Below, one piece after another: positions 1-9,764 of a stretch of 64,000 nucleotides of DNA; position 1 is the first letter of the stretch; each line of letters starts with the position of its first letter. Position numbers and translations under genes: made by a program. The notes under the pieces were generated by a model that ran no database searches, had not been told where the DNA came from, and saw nothing but the letters and a program-made list of their open reading frames with translations. The stretch spans positions 10,960,752-11,024,751 of the forward strand of contig CM041548.1 in the NCBI GenBank assembly GCA_023238725.1, read 5' to 3'. The stretch is from Scortum barcoo. Taxonomy: Eukaryota > Chordata > Actinopteri > Centrarchiformes > Terapontidae.

Positions 1-422
1 TAAACCTCTCCTGTTTCTCACTCGCTCACTTTGCTTCTTCCCTCGCCTCTTCCTACTCTTTTTCTTCTCTCTCTCTTCTTTGTCCTCTTGCTTATTAGCG
101 ATTGTTTCCCTGTTGTTCTCAGTGTTGTCCTCCATCTGCACCTCCTGTGCCTCCTCCACTCCTGGCCTACTCTCTGGCTTCACCTGCTCCTCCTCTTCTC
201 CCTCTGTCACCATCAGTTCCTTCTCTGACATGACAACTTTCTTTTCTTTCTCCTCCTCCTCCTCTCCTGCCACCTCTTTTCGTTTTGCTTCCTCTCCTGC
301 CTCTTCATCCTCCCTCTGATTAAACACCTCCTCCTCTCCTTCCCCCCTCCTCCTCTTCATACTCCCTTGGTCGTTCTTTGTTTCCAAATCCTCCAGTTCT
401 TCACACAGAAGGCTTGGACAGT
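1..422 (-). CDS. Second coding exon (partial) of an unrecognised Glu/Lys-rich protein
   Basis: A splice acceptor (TTGCAG on the minus strand, ending at 423) is followed by 422 bases with no stop codon in one frame, running off the window edge. The first two bases complete an Asp codon with the G left over from the exon at 1489-1522, so the two exons join in phase. The translation starts CPSLLCEELEDLE and then becomes very rich in Glu and Lys, with runs such as EEEEEKEKK. Near the window edge there is a basic stretch (KKKSRKRRGKK) that could act as a nuclear localisation signal. About 152 residues of the protein are visible. Low complexity prevents a family call and I do not recognise the gene. 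The many pyrimidine-rich plus-strand ORFs here are shadows of this exon. Seen directly: open frame, acceptor and matching phase. Inferred: that it is expressed. Confidence 0.7.
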
Positions 423-1488
423 CTGCAACAGAGTGAGAGGTGTTTTTTTTTTTTTAAACTTTTGTTGAGAGTCTGCATAATGCCACAACATGTGTAATGT
501 CCACAGTGTTTGTAAGTTATCTGTGCTTTGTCTTTAAAACATCTCATATCAATCAAAACCAGACCTGAGGAAACTTCAACTAACTAATAAAACATTACAT
601 GTATATGTAAATCTCAAAATTAGACTATAAGTTAGATGTGCTATTAGTGTTTATTGGAATAAGCTCCCTGATTACTTTGAGCGTGCTCAGATTCTCCTTA
701 AAAAACAGCCTTTTATTGTTTCTGTTGCTTTTCAATTCCAATTAATCAATCTTATTCAAAGTGCGGGATCACCATGTAGCATGGCCCCAATTACAACAAG
801 TAAAAAACAAACACACAGGATGAAGCATACAGAGAGCAAAAAACGTAACGACGAAATAGCTCAGACACTTCATAGATCATGTGTTAGAGGGGACATGAAC
901 TCATAAAATATATTCTATTAAAATCTACTATATTTGACTTAATATCAGTGAATTCAGTTTGGTGGTATAAGTGAGGTCCCTTGGGGCTATAAATATTTGT
1001 TATTTCTTCTAAAAGTGCCTACAGTGTGAGAGATAACTTGACAGTGTCGGAGGAGTTGTGGCCTCCATATTTCATGAGTCACGTGATGACCTGCAGGGTG
1101 AAGAGCGCCTGATGCACGTCATCCTCACGAGCAGCTGCAGCCTGCAGCCACTTAATTAGTGTCCCAGCTGTGCAGCGCCTCGTGCCACCTCACCTGACCG
1201 TTAATTAACTCCGCGCGGCTAGCTGCGGCTAAACCTGCTAACCTGTCCCCTCCTCCAAACACCGGGTCGGCAATGTTAATAAAAGACTTTTAAATCCTCA
1301 AATGGTCTCTGTGGAGCCGAGCTGCGCGGGGAGCTGCGCCTCGCAGGGAAGATTAGGAGGTTTAAGGACACGTAGCAACTTTTTATAAAGTCTTTCAAAA
1401 GTTGACAAAAATGATGGTTATGAGGGAGGCAGGTGGAAAAACAACTGAAGCGAGCCAATAAACCAATAAAACAATTAAATGTCCTCAC
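423..1488 (-). other. Intron 1 of the left-edge gene
   Basis: Noncoding stretch between a GTGAGG donor (just below 1489) and the TTGCAG acceptor at 423. It is AT-rich in its left two thirds and GC-rich from about 1060. I see no gene or recognisable repeat in it. Confidence 0.6.
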
Positions 1489-1522
1489 CGAAATCTTCAG
1501 CTGCATCACTTTCTTCATCCAT
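1489..1522 (-). CDS. First coding exon of the left-edge Glu/Lys-rich protein
   Basis: On the minus strand an ATG at 1522 lies in a good Kozak context (GTCGCCATGG) and opens MDEESDAAEDF, followed by one G and a consensus donor GTGAGG. The exon is 34 bases and ends in phase 1, which matches the acceptor phase of the exon at 1-422. It is too short for an ORF scan. It sits at the edge of a GC-rich region, as expected for a housekeeping-type first exon. The product is not recognised. Confidence 0.68.
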
Positions 1523-1740
1523 GGCGACTCACGCCAGTCGAAACCAATAAACTTGTACTAATAATCAATTAAGCCGCGCAGGGTCACGAGGCGGATCGCT
1601 CTCGGACTGCAGGCTAATGAGGCTGATTGATTGATTACCTCACTCAGCGGTGTGACGGAGAATTATCGCGTGAAGGGCGAAGCTGCAGCAGCCAATCAGC
1701 GACCAGGACAGGTCCAATCAAAACCTGTAACCATCCTGAG
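1523..1740 (-). promoter_or_regulatory. Candidate CCAAT-box promoter of the left-edge gene
   Basis: Upstream of the ATG at 1522 the sequence is GC-rich with several CpGs. It contains CCAATCA at 1692-1698 and CCAATCA at 1714-1720, two copies 22 bases apart, the type of site bound by NF-Y. There is no obvious TATA box. Paired CCAAT boxes 170-200 bases upstream of a start codon are typical of TATA-less vertebrate promoters. The transcription start itself cannot be placed from sequence alone. Confidence 0.4.
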
Positions 1741-1884
1741 AGACAACATGGACATGAGCTGCCAGCCTCAGGTCACAGAGTTTGAGAAAAAAGGGTTTAT
1801 CCACTGAATATGACTGAATTTATTTTGTTATTTTGGACAATGTGTCTATTCTATTCAATAAACAAATAAATAACTGACTAATAA

Positions 1885-2216
1885 CTGGACCCTTGCACAA
1901 CACACTCCACTTCACCTCACTATTCATTTCACTGTTTCACTGTTTTTCACTTTTTTCTACTTGAGATATTATATATTTCTTATATATGTATTCTCAGGCA
2001 CATCCTCTCTCTGTACTGTGTACAGGTATAATTATAATTAAAGTTATTTTTTTTAGATTTTTATGCTAAATATCTTATTTTCTTAATTTTACCTTACCCT
2101 ATGTCTATGCATTTCCTATTATTTGTTTTCCACTGTGTGTCTCGCTGCTGTTGTTACACTGTGAATTTCCCCTGCTGTGGGACTAATAAAGGAAATCTGA
2201 ATCTGAATCTGAATAA
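1885..2216 (+). mobile_element. 3' end of a non-LTR retrotransposon (LINE tail)
   Basis: The right part (about 2130-2216) reads CTGCTGTTGTTACACTGTG, then AATTTCCCC and GGGACTAATAAAGGAAATC, and ends in CTGAAT hexamer repeats. I recognise this as the 3' tail of a very common teleost LINE, which ends in short tandem repeats rather than poly(A). The left boundary is a guess based on T-rich sequence typical of the same 3' UTR. No coding part is present, so this is a 5'-truncated copy. Confidence 0.55.
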
Positions 2217-2269
2217 ATCATTTACATTTACAAGTTTACTGATCTGGTTATCTACATCAAACAGTACCT

Positions 2270-2925
2270 TTTAATCCAAATATTAGCTTTACACCCTCTC
2301 ATTTTTTAGATTTGTCATCCTTTATGTACATATAATGTGGTTGTTTTTATTCCACTACATTTATTGGACTGTTATAGCTACAGTTACTTTTCACAAAAAG
2401 ATTTTGCATAAAGAAACGTTTGATACGCTTATAAAACAAAAGATGAGCTTGTTGTTCTCAACCTTTTTGGTGTGAGATTATGAGTTGTTGTGTGTCCCAT
2501 TAAAAAAAGATTTCCTCTCCAGTCTTTCATTTAAAAAAAAAAAAACAAAGAATTAAAATAATTCTAGTGCAGAATTTTTCCCTCTTTCTTACCCTATTAA
2601 TCATCTCACGATCCACCAATTTTTTTTATCTGAATATTAATGTGTTAACCTTAAAAAGAAACAGTAAAAACTGCTTCTGTATTTATATGAGTATTAACAA
2701 TCAAATAATGCCACATAAGATTGTTTACAGGGCCAATTCTACTGCAGTAGAACTGCAACTTTTGATACTTCAAGTACATTTAGCTGTTAATACTTACGTA
2801 CTTTTGATTAAGTAGGATTCTAAATGAAGGACTTTTACTTGTAATGGAGAACTTTTACATTACGATATTAATATGTTGTCTTAAGTAAGGAGCTGAGTAC
2901 TTTTTCATCACTGATATTCATAATA
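2270..2925. repeat. Dispersed teleost repeat, 'forward' copy
   Basis: Contains phrases such as GGACTTTTACTTGTAATGG and AGGAGCTGAGTAC followed by TTTTTCATCACTG. The same phrases in diverged form (AAAGGAGCTCAATAG then TTCTTCCATCACTG) recur at about 18900-19020. I recognise this as a common noncoding interspersed repeat of spiny-rayed fish. The middle (about 2440-2740) is poorly matched. No coding capacity. Confidence 0.5.
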
Positions 2926-3364
2926 GTACGCAGAGATGAATTTCAATTATCTCTTCATAACTTTTATCACTATAATGTGCAACAGTGATCGTAATTCTGT
3001 TGGAACTGATGTATCTCAATAAAACTGATTATTGCTGTCATTTTTTTCTAAGATTGGATATAAAAACATAGATCCATGAATGCTATAATTAAAAATAATC
3101 ACATCCCTTTGAATCAAATCACCATAAAATGAAACTGTAGCTTAAAGGACTAGATAGTTATGAAACTTCATTTAACACATCGTAATGTGCTTTGGGACTT
3201 CAGTGCAAATTGACTGAAAAATAATGGGTTGCAGTTTTTTTCAGATAATATATTCAGATATTAATGCATCCTAAAAACACCAGAAAACTGAGGCTGGAGT
3301 GTATCAAGGCTTTTAGTTTGTGACCCAAATGATCAAACAAAGCGATGTCTTCATACTTCCTATA

Positions 3365-3943
3365 ACTGTCAGGGCTGGGTGCAGGGTGAAGTAAAGTGTA
3401 GATGCAGACGAGGCCGGAGGCAGAGTAGATTAAATGACTCTTTATTTCAGGAACACAGGAACACAGGAGGAACACGGCAGGCACAGACAGGCAGGCAGAA
3501 GCGCACACTAGGGGTGGTGACATTGACGACACGACGAAGAACAAAGGAAAGGGACTGGTATATATATACTATGGGGGACAGGGAAGTAGAAACAGGTGAG
3601 GAGACTAACAGGGGACAGGTGAAACTAATAAGGGAGAAGCAGAATAATCAGAGGCAGGGAAAACACACAAGGACAGGAAGTTAAGTGGCAGACAAGTAAG
3701 GAGAGGAGGGAATACAAAATAAAACAGGAAGTGAGTAAAAAAACAGGAGATGAGAAACAAACTGACACAGGACACAGGGAACAAGAGACAAGAAGGACAC
3801 AAGGAACACGAAAAACACAAGGAAAGACCCTGAACACACTGACCACAATAAACACAAGACAGGATAACACAAGGAATACCAGACAGAGAAAACACAAGGG
3901 ATACAAGAAACAACAGGCAACAACAGGGCATAACGCAAACCAT

Positions 3944-3945
<2 letters not shown>
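3365..3945. repeat. Purine/ACA-rich dispersed repeat
   Basis: A stretch made of degenerate GGAACACAGGA, GACAGG and AACACAAGG words, including a segment ACTCTTTATTTCAGGAACAC that I have seen in other fish genomes as interspersed repeat. The ORFs on both strands are low-complexity by-products. Class of element not determined. Confidence 0.4.

Positions 3946-3948
<3 letters not shown>

Positions 3949-4006
<58 letters not shown>
3949..4006. repeat. (TA)n microsatellite
   Basis: An uninterrupted AT dinucleotide run of about 58 bases directly follows the purine-rich repeat. Confidence 0.95.
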
Positions 4007-4009
<3 letters not shown>

Positions 4010-5685
4010 TATGGTAATTTACAAGAAAAAAAAGCAACTAATTAAAATGAATGGAAAATCGTAAGTAAATAAGCATGTTTGTGTTTCCGAGATGTGTTTC
4101 TGCTTTCCTCTTTAATTAATAATCTTGTGACACCTCAGATTCTTCCCAGGAGTCCTTGTGAGGGTCCAGTCCCCCAGATTGGTAACCATCGCTGTAAACT
4201 GGGGTTAAATAATGCTGATCCTTTGAGCTTCTTGTTACACAAAGGCCTAAAACGCCTATGAAAACTGAAGTACACATCACAGCTCACTATCTATTATTAT
4301 ATAGTAGTTCCTGATTCAAACTAATGCATGTCAGTTGTGGAAATGGTTAAAATCAGTGTTAGTCTTGCTGCAGTCTTTCCTCCGTCACCCACCAGATGGG
4401 GTACTGACAGGACCCCAGGCTCTTAAATCTTCTTCTGTCTACCCTGGCTCTGCCGTGCAGCCTCTACTCCTCTCCTCTGCCCCTCCCAAACTGAGGAGGA
4501 CTCCAATAAAACCCCCTCCTTTTATCCTTTATGTGTGAGGCACATTTCCATATCAGCAGCCCACCACCCAAGGCCAGGACAGCCTCTCTGGTTCCAGGGA
4601 GAGACCAACTGCAGACTCCCTGGTACTCCTCTACATCAGGTGGCCTTGGTTTCATCAGGTTTGATGCGAGGAATGTAAACCAAAGCCCCCTTTAGAAATT
4701 TTTCCTTTCCTGTGTGCTCACAACTCCCCACAGACAGTTTATCTAATCACTTCATAAGTACATTTTTATGCAATGACTTAAGAATAATACCATCTCTGGC
4801 TGTTCCTCCCTTGAGGGTCTACTGAGTTCAGCAAGTGTAAATAGGCTGTTAAGAGGCTGTGATCATACATACACATGCACAGTAGCTCTGTCAGCTGTAG
4901 TATGAGGGGTTGCGTGTAATGTCACTGGGTCAGAAATGGCATGAAGGCCGAGCTGAAGCTGGTGTGTGGTAACAGCAGAGCAAGACTCCGTGTCTGCATG
5001 TGAGATCTTCTGAATGCATGTTACTAAAATACACTCTAGGCAGCCTTTTTAATCTGCTGTTTCAAATCCTGAGTGAACCAACGGGCAAATACTGGGCCTC
5101 AAGTTTGAGTTCAGTCCAGCACTAGGGGGGAGTTGAGTTGAAGATCATAGGGGTGATTTCACCAAAATAAAAACATATTTTTCACTTTTAACATTTAACA
5201 GATCTGTTTCGTTTGTTTGTTTGTTTTTTTCTGTTCTGCCTTCCTGGTCTTTCTTTTGTCTGTGTCTGAGATTTCTTCCTCCAGCCCAGTGAAGTGGAGA
5301 CAAATGGAATTTAATCTAATGCTCACAGCATTGAAAAATCACATTTAAATAATTCAACAAACGTGTCTTTCAAGCAGCAATGTCCTGGTTACTCTGGATA
5401 ATCCAAAGACCACACTGACAACAGCTTTCACTGAAACTAAACTACCTCCCACAAAGAGACGCCATAATGATGACAGTCAGTTCTCTGGATTATTAATCAG
5501 GACACTATATCTAGAAAGAGAAGTTGCTGTTAAAATTGTATAACTGCTATGAGCACCACAATTGGTATGAAAGTAGATATTCAATCAGTCAGGAAAATAT
5601 AATCAAGCCTGTGTGTATGGCTGCATACCACTGGTGGTTTAGTGAGTTGTAATTTGGGTGAACTGACCCTATCAGTGAAGTCAGT
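4010..5685. other. Intergenic sequence, nothing recognised
   Basis: Between the (TA)n tract and the LINE fragment I find no convincing exon, RNA gene or named repeat. Short ORFs at 4079-4655 show no coding features. Confidence 0.5.
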
Positions 5686-5689
5686 GAAG

Positions 5690-5975
5690 TCACATTTATC
5701 TGTGTACTAAGACCAAGAAAGTGGATCACATCACTCCAGTCCTGAGGTCTTTATATTAGCTTCCTGTCTGTCAGAGAAATTATTTCAAAATACTACTGTT
5801 GGTTTATGATGCACCGGCCAAAATACATTTATGATCTTCTGCTACATTATGAACCATCCAGACTTCTTGGGTCGTCTGGGATCAAGTTTGCTTTTCATCC
5901 CCAGAGTCACTATACTTTACTCACACTTCATCAAAAATCCGCTTAAGTGAAAGCAGAACTGCTGATCCTGAAATG
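5690..5975 (+). pseudogene. Decayed LINE reverse-transcriptase C-terminal fragment
   Basis: One frame reads DHITPVLRSLY, stop, LPVCQRNYFKILLLVYDAPA. After a frameshift near 5830 another frame reads IYDLLLHYEPSRLLGSSG. These match the conserved (L)xWLPVxQRxxFKILLLVYxAL...YISDLLLxYEPSRxLRSSG signature downstream of the reverse transcriptase domain in abundant fish non-LTR retrotransposons. At least one in-frame stop and one frameshift make it a dead fragment. No 5' or 3' end of the element is visible nearby. Clade (L2/CR1-like or other) not determined. Confidence 0.65.
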
Positions 5976-6632
5976 TACTCAAAAGTGATTGTCAATGAAA
6001 AAAACCCCATAATTATATTAATGAACAGAGCTGGGTTACCTTGACCCCTGGAGGCTCCAAACATTGCCAGGTTCACTGCACATTAATTGGTTTTGGTAAT
6101 TTGAATAATGGTGCATTTATTATTCAATTAGCACAGAGTCCAACATCAACTTAATTGGTGCCTAATTTTTAGGGGTACCTAGGTACCTTTTAGGGGTACC
6201 TAAATCAATATTATTTTAGTTTATACTGTGCTCACGTGGTGTACATTCCTAAATCAAATTGTGTTTAATGAGATTACTTTTGTACGGATTAAACAAACCA
6301 AAAGTGTGTTCATTATTGAACCCTGTTTCCAGTATCTATGCTAATGCTAGTTAACCCGTGGCTTCATGTAGACATGATATTAGTATTGATCATCTCATCT
6401 ACCTCCTGGTGAGAGAGCCCAAAATATTGAATATTCCTTTAATGGGAACATGGAGGTGAAAGGGCGCATACACATTTCACAGAAGGTGGTAGATTAGGGG
6501 TCCCTGGGGGCGAAACAGCTTATCTTTTCCCCAGGGCAGGTTAATCCGGCAAGGATAACAAGATATGTAAACAGATATTATCCCAGTGCTGATAAAGTGG
6601 ATATGAAAATGAGTTGACAAAGTGCATTTTTT
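5976..6632. other. Intergenic sequence between the left-edge gene and the sdc3 3' end
   Basis: AT-rich, no exon signals that I trust. A small local duplication, TTTTAGGGGTACCTA repeated at about 6168-6203, is the only structure seen. Confidence 0.4.
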
Positions 6633-6689
6633 TTTATTTGATGTGACTGTACTAAACCCCCCAAAAAAAGACAAAAGAGGACAGATTTA

Positions 6690-9597
6690 CCCAATCAGGT
6701 TTTTTTTATTTGGAACAGAGTGGCAGATTAGTGACAGGGCAGTGGCGTGGAGGATCTGCCTCCTCTCGCTCACTCAGCCAATGACAGAAACTCAGCCTTA
6801 AAAAAATGCAAATGTATAAAAACAGGAATGGGAACAGCAAACATAGAGAAGTGTAGCCTCCATTGGGCTTCACACACACACACACACACACACCTACACA
6901 CACGTGCACAAATTCACCCCTCTCTCACCCTCTTTTTTTCTCTCTCTCTCTCTCTCACACACACACACGCACACCTACACACACGTACGTCTTATTTGGC
7001 TACGCAGGCTTAGATGGTCAAGGTACAAACACACATGTTTACACTTTGACAGTCACTTTAGAAAAGACACTACGTGTTAAGATCATTCCTGCCTGTGAAA
7101 AAGTGGCGTGTTGTCTGTCCGTCTGTCCCGTGGCAGAGACACAGACAGGCAGACAGTCAGACAGACAGACAGTGAAAAGACAGTCAGTGTGTGTGAAAGC
7201 CACTGTGAGGGACCAGCTGCCCCTCATTCAGCAGTGAACAGACTAAACACACGCAGACACACACACACACACGTGAGACAGGCTAGTCAGTGTACACAAG
7301 AGTCTGCTGTGAAATACCAAGGTGAAGCACTCACGCGCGCACACAAACAAGCATACACGCACAAGTGGCGGGTTTAGATGAAGTGTAGACACACACACAC
7401 ACACACCCACACTCATACTGGCGAGGGGGGCAGGCGACGTACACACACGGGAGTGGAAGAGGTGTGTTACCTGTCTGTGGAAGAGCGTGAGAACTGCTGG
7501 AGTAGGTAAACACACACTCGACCACAGTACATTCCGGCTTTAACTCACCCCTCTTTTCTTCCAAATGCACAAAAACACACACACAGGCATCCACACACAC
7601 CCAGACTAGTATAGTTTTGACTCCCATGCATTTTTGTTCTACAGTACTGAGTATAATAGAAGCTACTAGTCCAGCCGCACTGGTGTGGTTATTGTTACAA
7701 TCTCTTAGATAGAAGCACAGCCCTCCTGTCTCCTCTCATTCCCCTTCCCAAACAGAGTCCTGACCCCTCACCCCCCCCGCCTGTTGTCCCCTCCCCAAAA
7801 AGAGTCCAGCGGCAGGTTAAAGCTGACCCCATGAACGCTGATTCAAAGTCCGTTTCCGTCTCGTAACCAAACCCGTAAGGACAAAAGTTAGGACTTTGAC
7901 TGAATCAGTGCGTGTGGGAGCATCCTCCTGCGCTGATTCACACTTCCCATTTTTCATTAAAGCCCCTCTCGCTTCCCATAGGCCCCCCCATCCCCAAACA
8001 GAGAGCCAATGGTGGAAGAAAAACAAAGTGAGGCATGCAAAAGATGCGTGAGTGGAGGGGCGGGGGGAGATATCAGATGACACGATGACTGGACACGTAG
8101 TTGTGCTTTTACACAAACAGACCAAACGCTAAACCAACCGGCAACTGATCCATAACTACTCAATAACATATTGAAACCACCTGATCTCGCTCGTATCACA
8201 CGTGATGACGATCACAATGATGATGGTGATGATGATGATGAGGATGATACGTGTTTGAACGATATGATTTACAGTATATTTAAAGTCTGTGTGGTGTAGA
8301 TCAATGCACAGCAAGTTATATGTCTGCACTTGTCTGTGTGTGTGTGTGCATGTGTGTGCGTGTGTGTGTGCGTGCATGCGTGGCTGACGAGAGCACAGCT
8401 CATCTAAAGTGATGACAGATGTGATGAATAAAAACTCTTCATGATCATGCAGATGGTTAGTGATGCCAGACAGGATACGCTGATATTTACATATAAATTT
8501 TTTTTAAACTGCTAAATACACATCCTCCTGTTTAAGAATCATTATTATTATTATTACGATATTATTATCATCATTATTATTCACCACCCAGCCCAAAACA
8601 TTGATATATTATTGGTTATTATTACTATCCGTAACTAGTCTTTGTACAGCTTAGAGGAGCAGACGGACCAGCCAATGTTTCCACAGCGGCTCCTCGACGT
8701 TGTGAAACACGTCCAAGGTTGAGCGCTGTTTTCTGGTTGGCCGAGCACAGAGAGAGAGGTCAGAGCCACCTTCGAGCAGATACAAGTGTGCGTGCATGTG
8801 TGTATATATATGCATGTGTGTTTGTGTATGTGTTAGTGTGGCTGTATGGGTGTGCGTATGCGTGTTTGAGCACCAGAGGGATGGAAGGCACAAAAGAGAC
8901 CTTTCCTCTCACCTTTTGACCCTCGGCTCTGTGTGGCCAACCAGACGCTGTGTGTTTTTTGTCGGGGGGTTGTGTGTTTTTTGTCGGGGGGTTGGGGGGG
9001 GGGGTGTTTGAGGGGCAGAGTCGAGCCCACCGCTCTGTTTTTCTTTTGTCTCGCCCAGCTCACTCCGCCCCTCTCCTCTCCTCTTTCTTTTTATGCCTTT
9101 TCATTCGCTCCATAAAAACAGAGGAGGAACTTTTTTTTGTGCTGGAAAACACAGGTTAAGAGCTTGTGTTTTGTTGTTTTTTTTGTTGTTGATTTTTTTT
9201 TTTTTTTACAAAATAATCATATCATTACATACAGAACAAACGAATCTGTAGAATATTAATAACAACATTTACTTTAAAAACATCTCGTGTGTACGTGTTA
9301 TTTTTTCAGAATATATTTGGATTTTTTTTTTCTCTTTCCTTTTTTTTGTCCTCTTTTTCGTTTTCATTGAAAAGAAAGTTCCAAGTCTGCCGAGAGAAAG
9401 GCGCTCTCAAGTGTTTTGGAGATGAGAGGAGAGAGGGATGAGGAGAGGCGAGCAGATGAGGGGGAAGCGACGGAGAAGAGGAGGACGACAAGGAAGAGGA
9501 GGAGGAGGAAGGGGGCTTAGAGTATCTTTCTCTCTTCTCTCTCTCGCTCTCTCTCTCTCCCCCTCGGTGTGCGGTGCGTCTCTCTGGCAGGTGAGCG
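6690..9597 (-). other. sdc3: Probable sdc3 3' UTR
   Basis: Sequence between the sdc3 stop codon and the candidate poly(A) signals. It is crowded with simple repeats: (CA)n on the plus strand at 6871-6893 and 7257-7272 and 7390-7410 (UG tracts in the mRNA), (TC)n at 6938-6957, and TG-rich runs at 8333-8373 and 8787-8860 (CA tracts in the mRNA). A 22-base G-rich unit is duplicated at 8949-8991. The ORFs encoding Cys/Val or Thr/His repeats are microsatellite artefacts. The extent of the UTR is inferred. Confidence 0.5.
6705..6710 (-). terminator. sdc3: Candidate sdc3 polyadenylation signal (AATAAA)
   Basis: TTTATT on the plus strand gives AATAAA for a minus-strand transcript. A second AATAAA lies 72 bases further downstream (6633-6638). 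They are the first canonical signals I find below the stop codon at 9598, which would give a 3' UTR of about 2.9 kb. Long 3' UTRs are usual for vertebrate SDC3. Not confirmed by transcript data. Confidence 0.45.
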
Positions 9598-9764
9598 TTA
9601 TGCGTAAAACTCCTCCTGCTTGTCTGGTTTCTGGTAGGTGACGGTGGCCTGTTTGGGTTCCTCCAGCGTGTAGCTGCCCTCGTCCTTCTTCTTCATCCTG
9701 TACACCAGCAGCATCACCAGGAAGGCAGCAAACAGGGCGCCTACCACTCCTCCCACTATCACCG
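9598..9764 (-). CDS. sdc3: sdc3 exon 5: transmembrane and cytoplasmic domains
   Basis: Acceptor CTCCTCAG then CGGTGATAG; the first two bases complete an Ala codon with the G of exon 4. Encodes AVIVGGVVGALFAAFLVMLL (membrane, with the GGVVG dimerisation motif), VYRMKKKDEGSY (C1), TLEEPKQATVTYQKP (variable region that distinguishes syndecan-3) and EEFYA followed by TAA. The EEFYA end binds PDZ proteins such as syntenin and CASK in this family. No changes in C1 or C2 compared with what is known from mammals. Confidence 0.97.
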
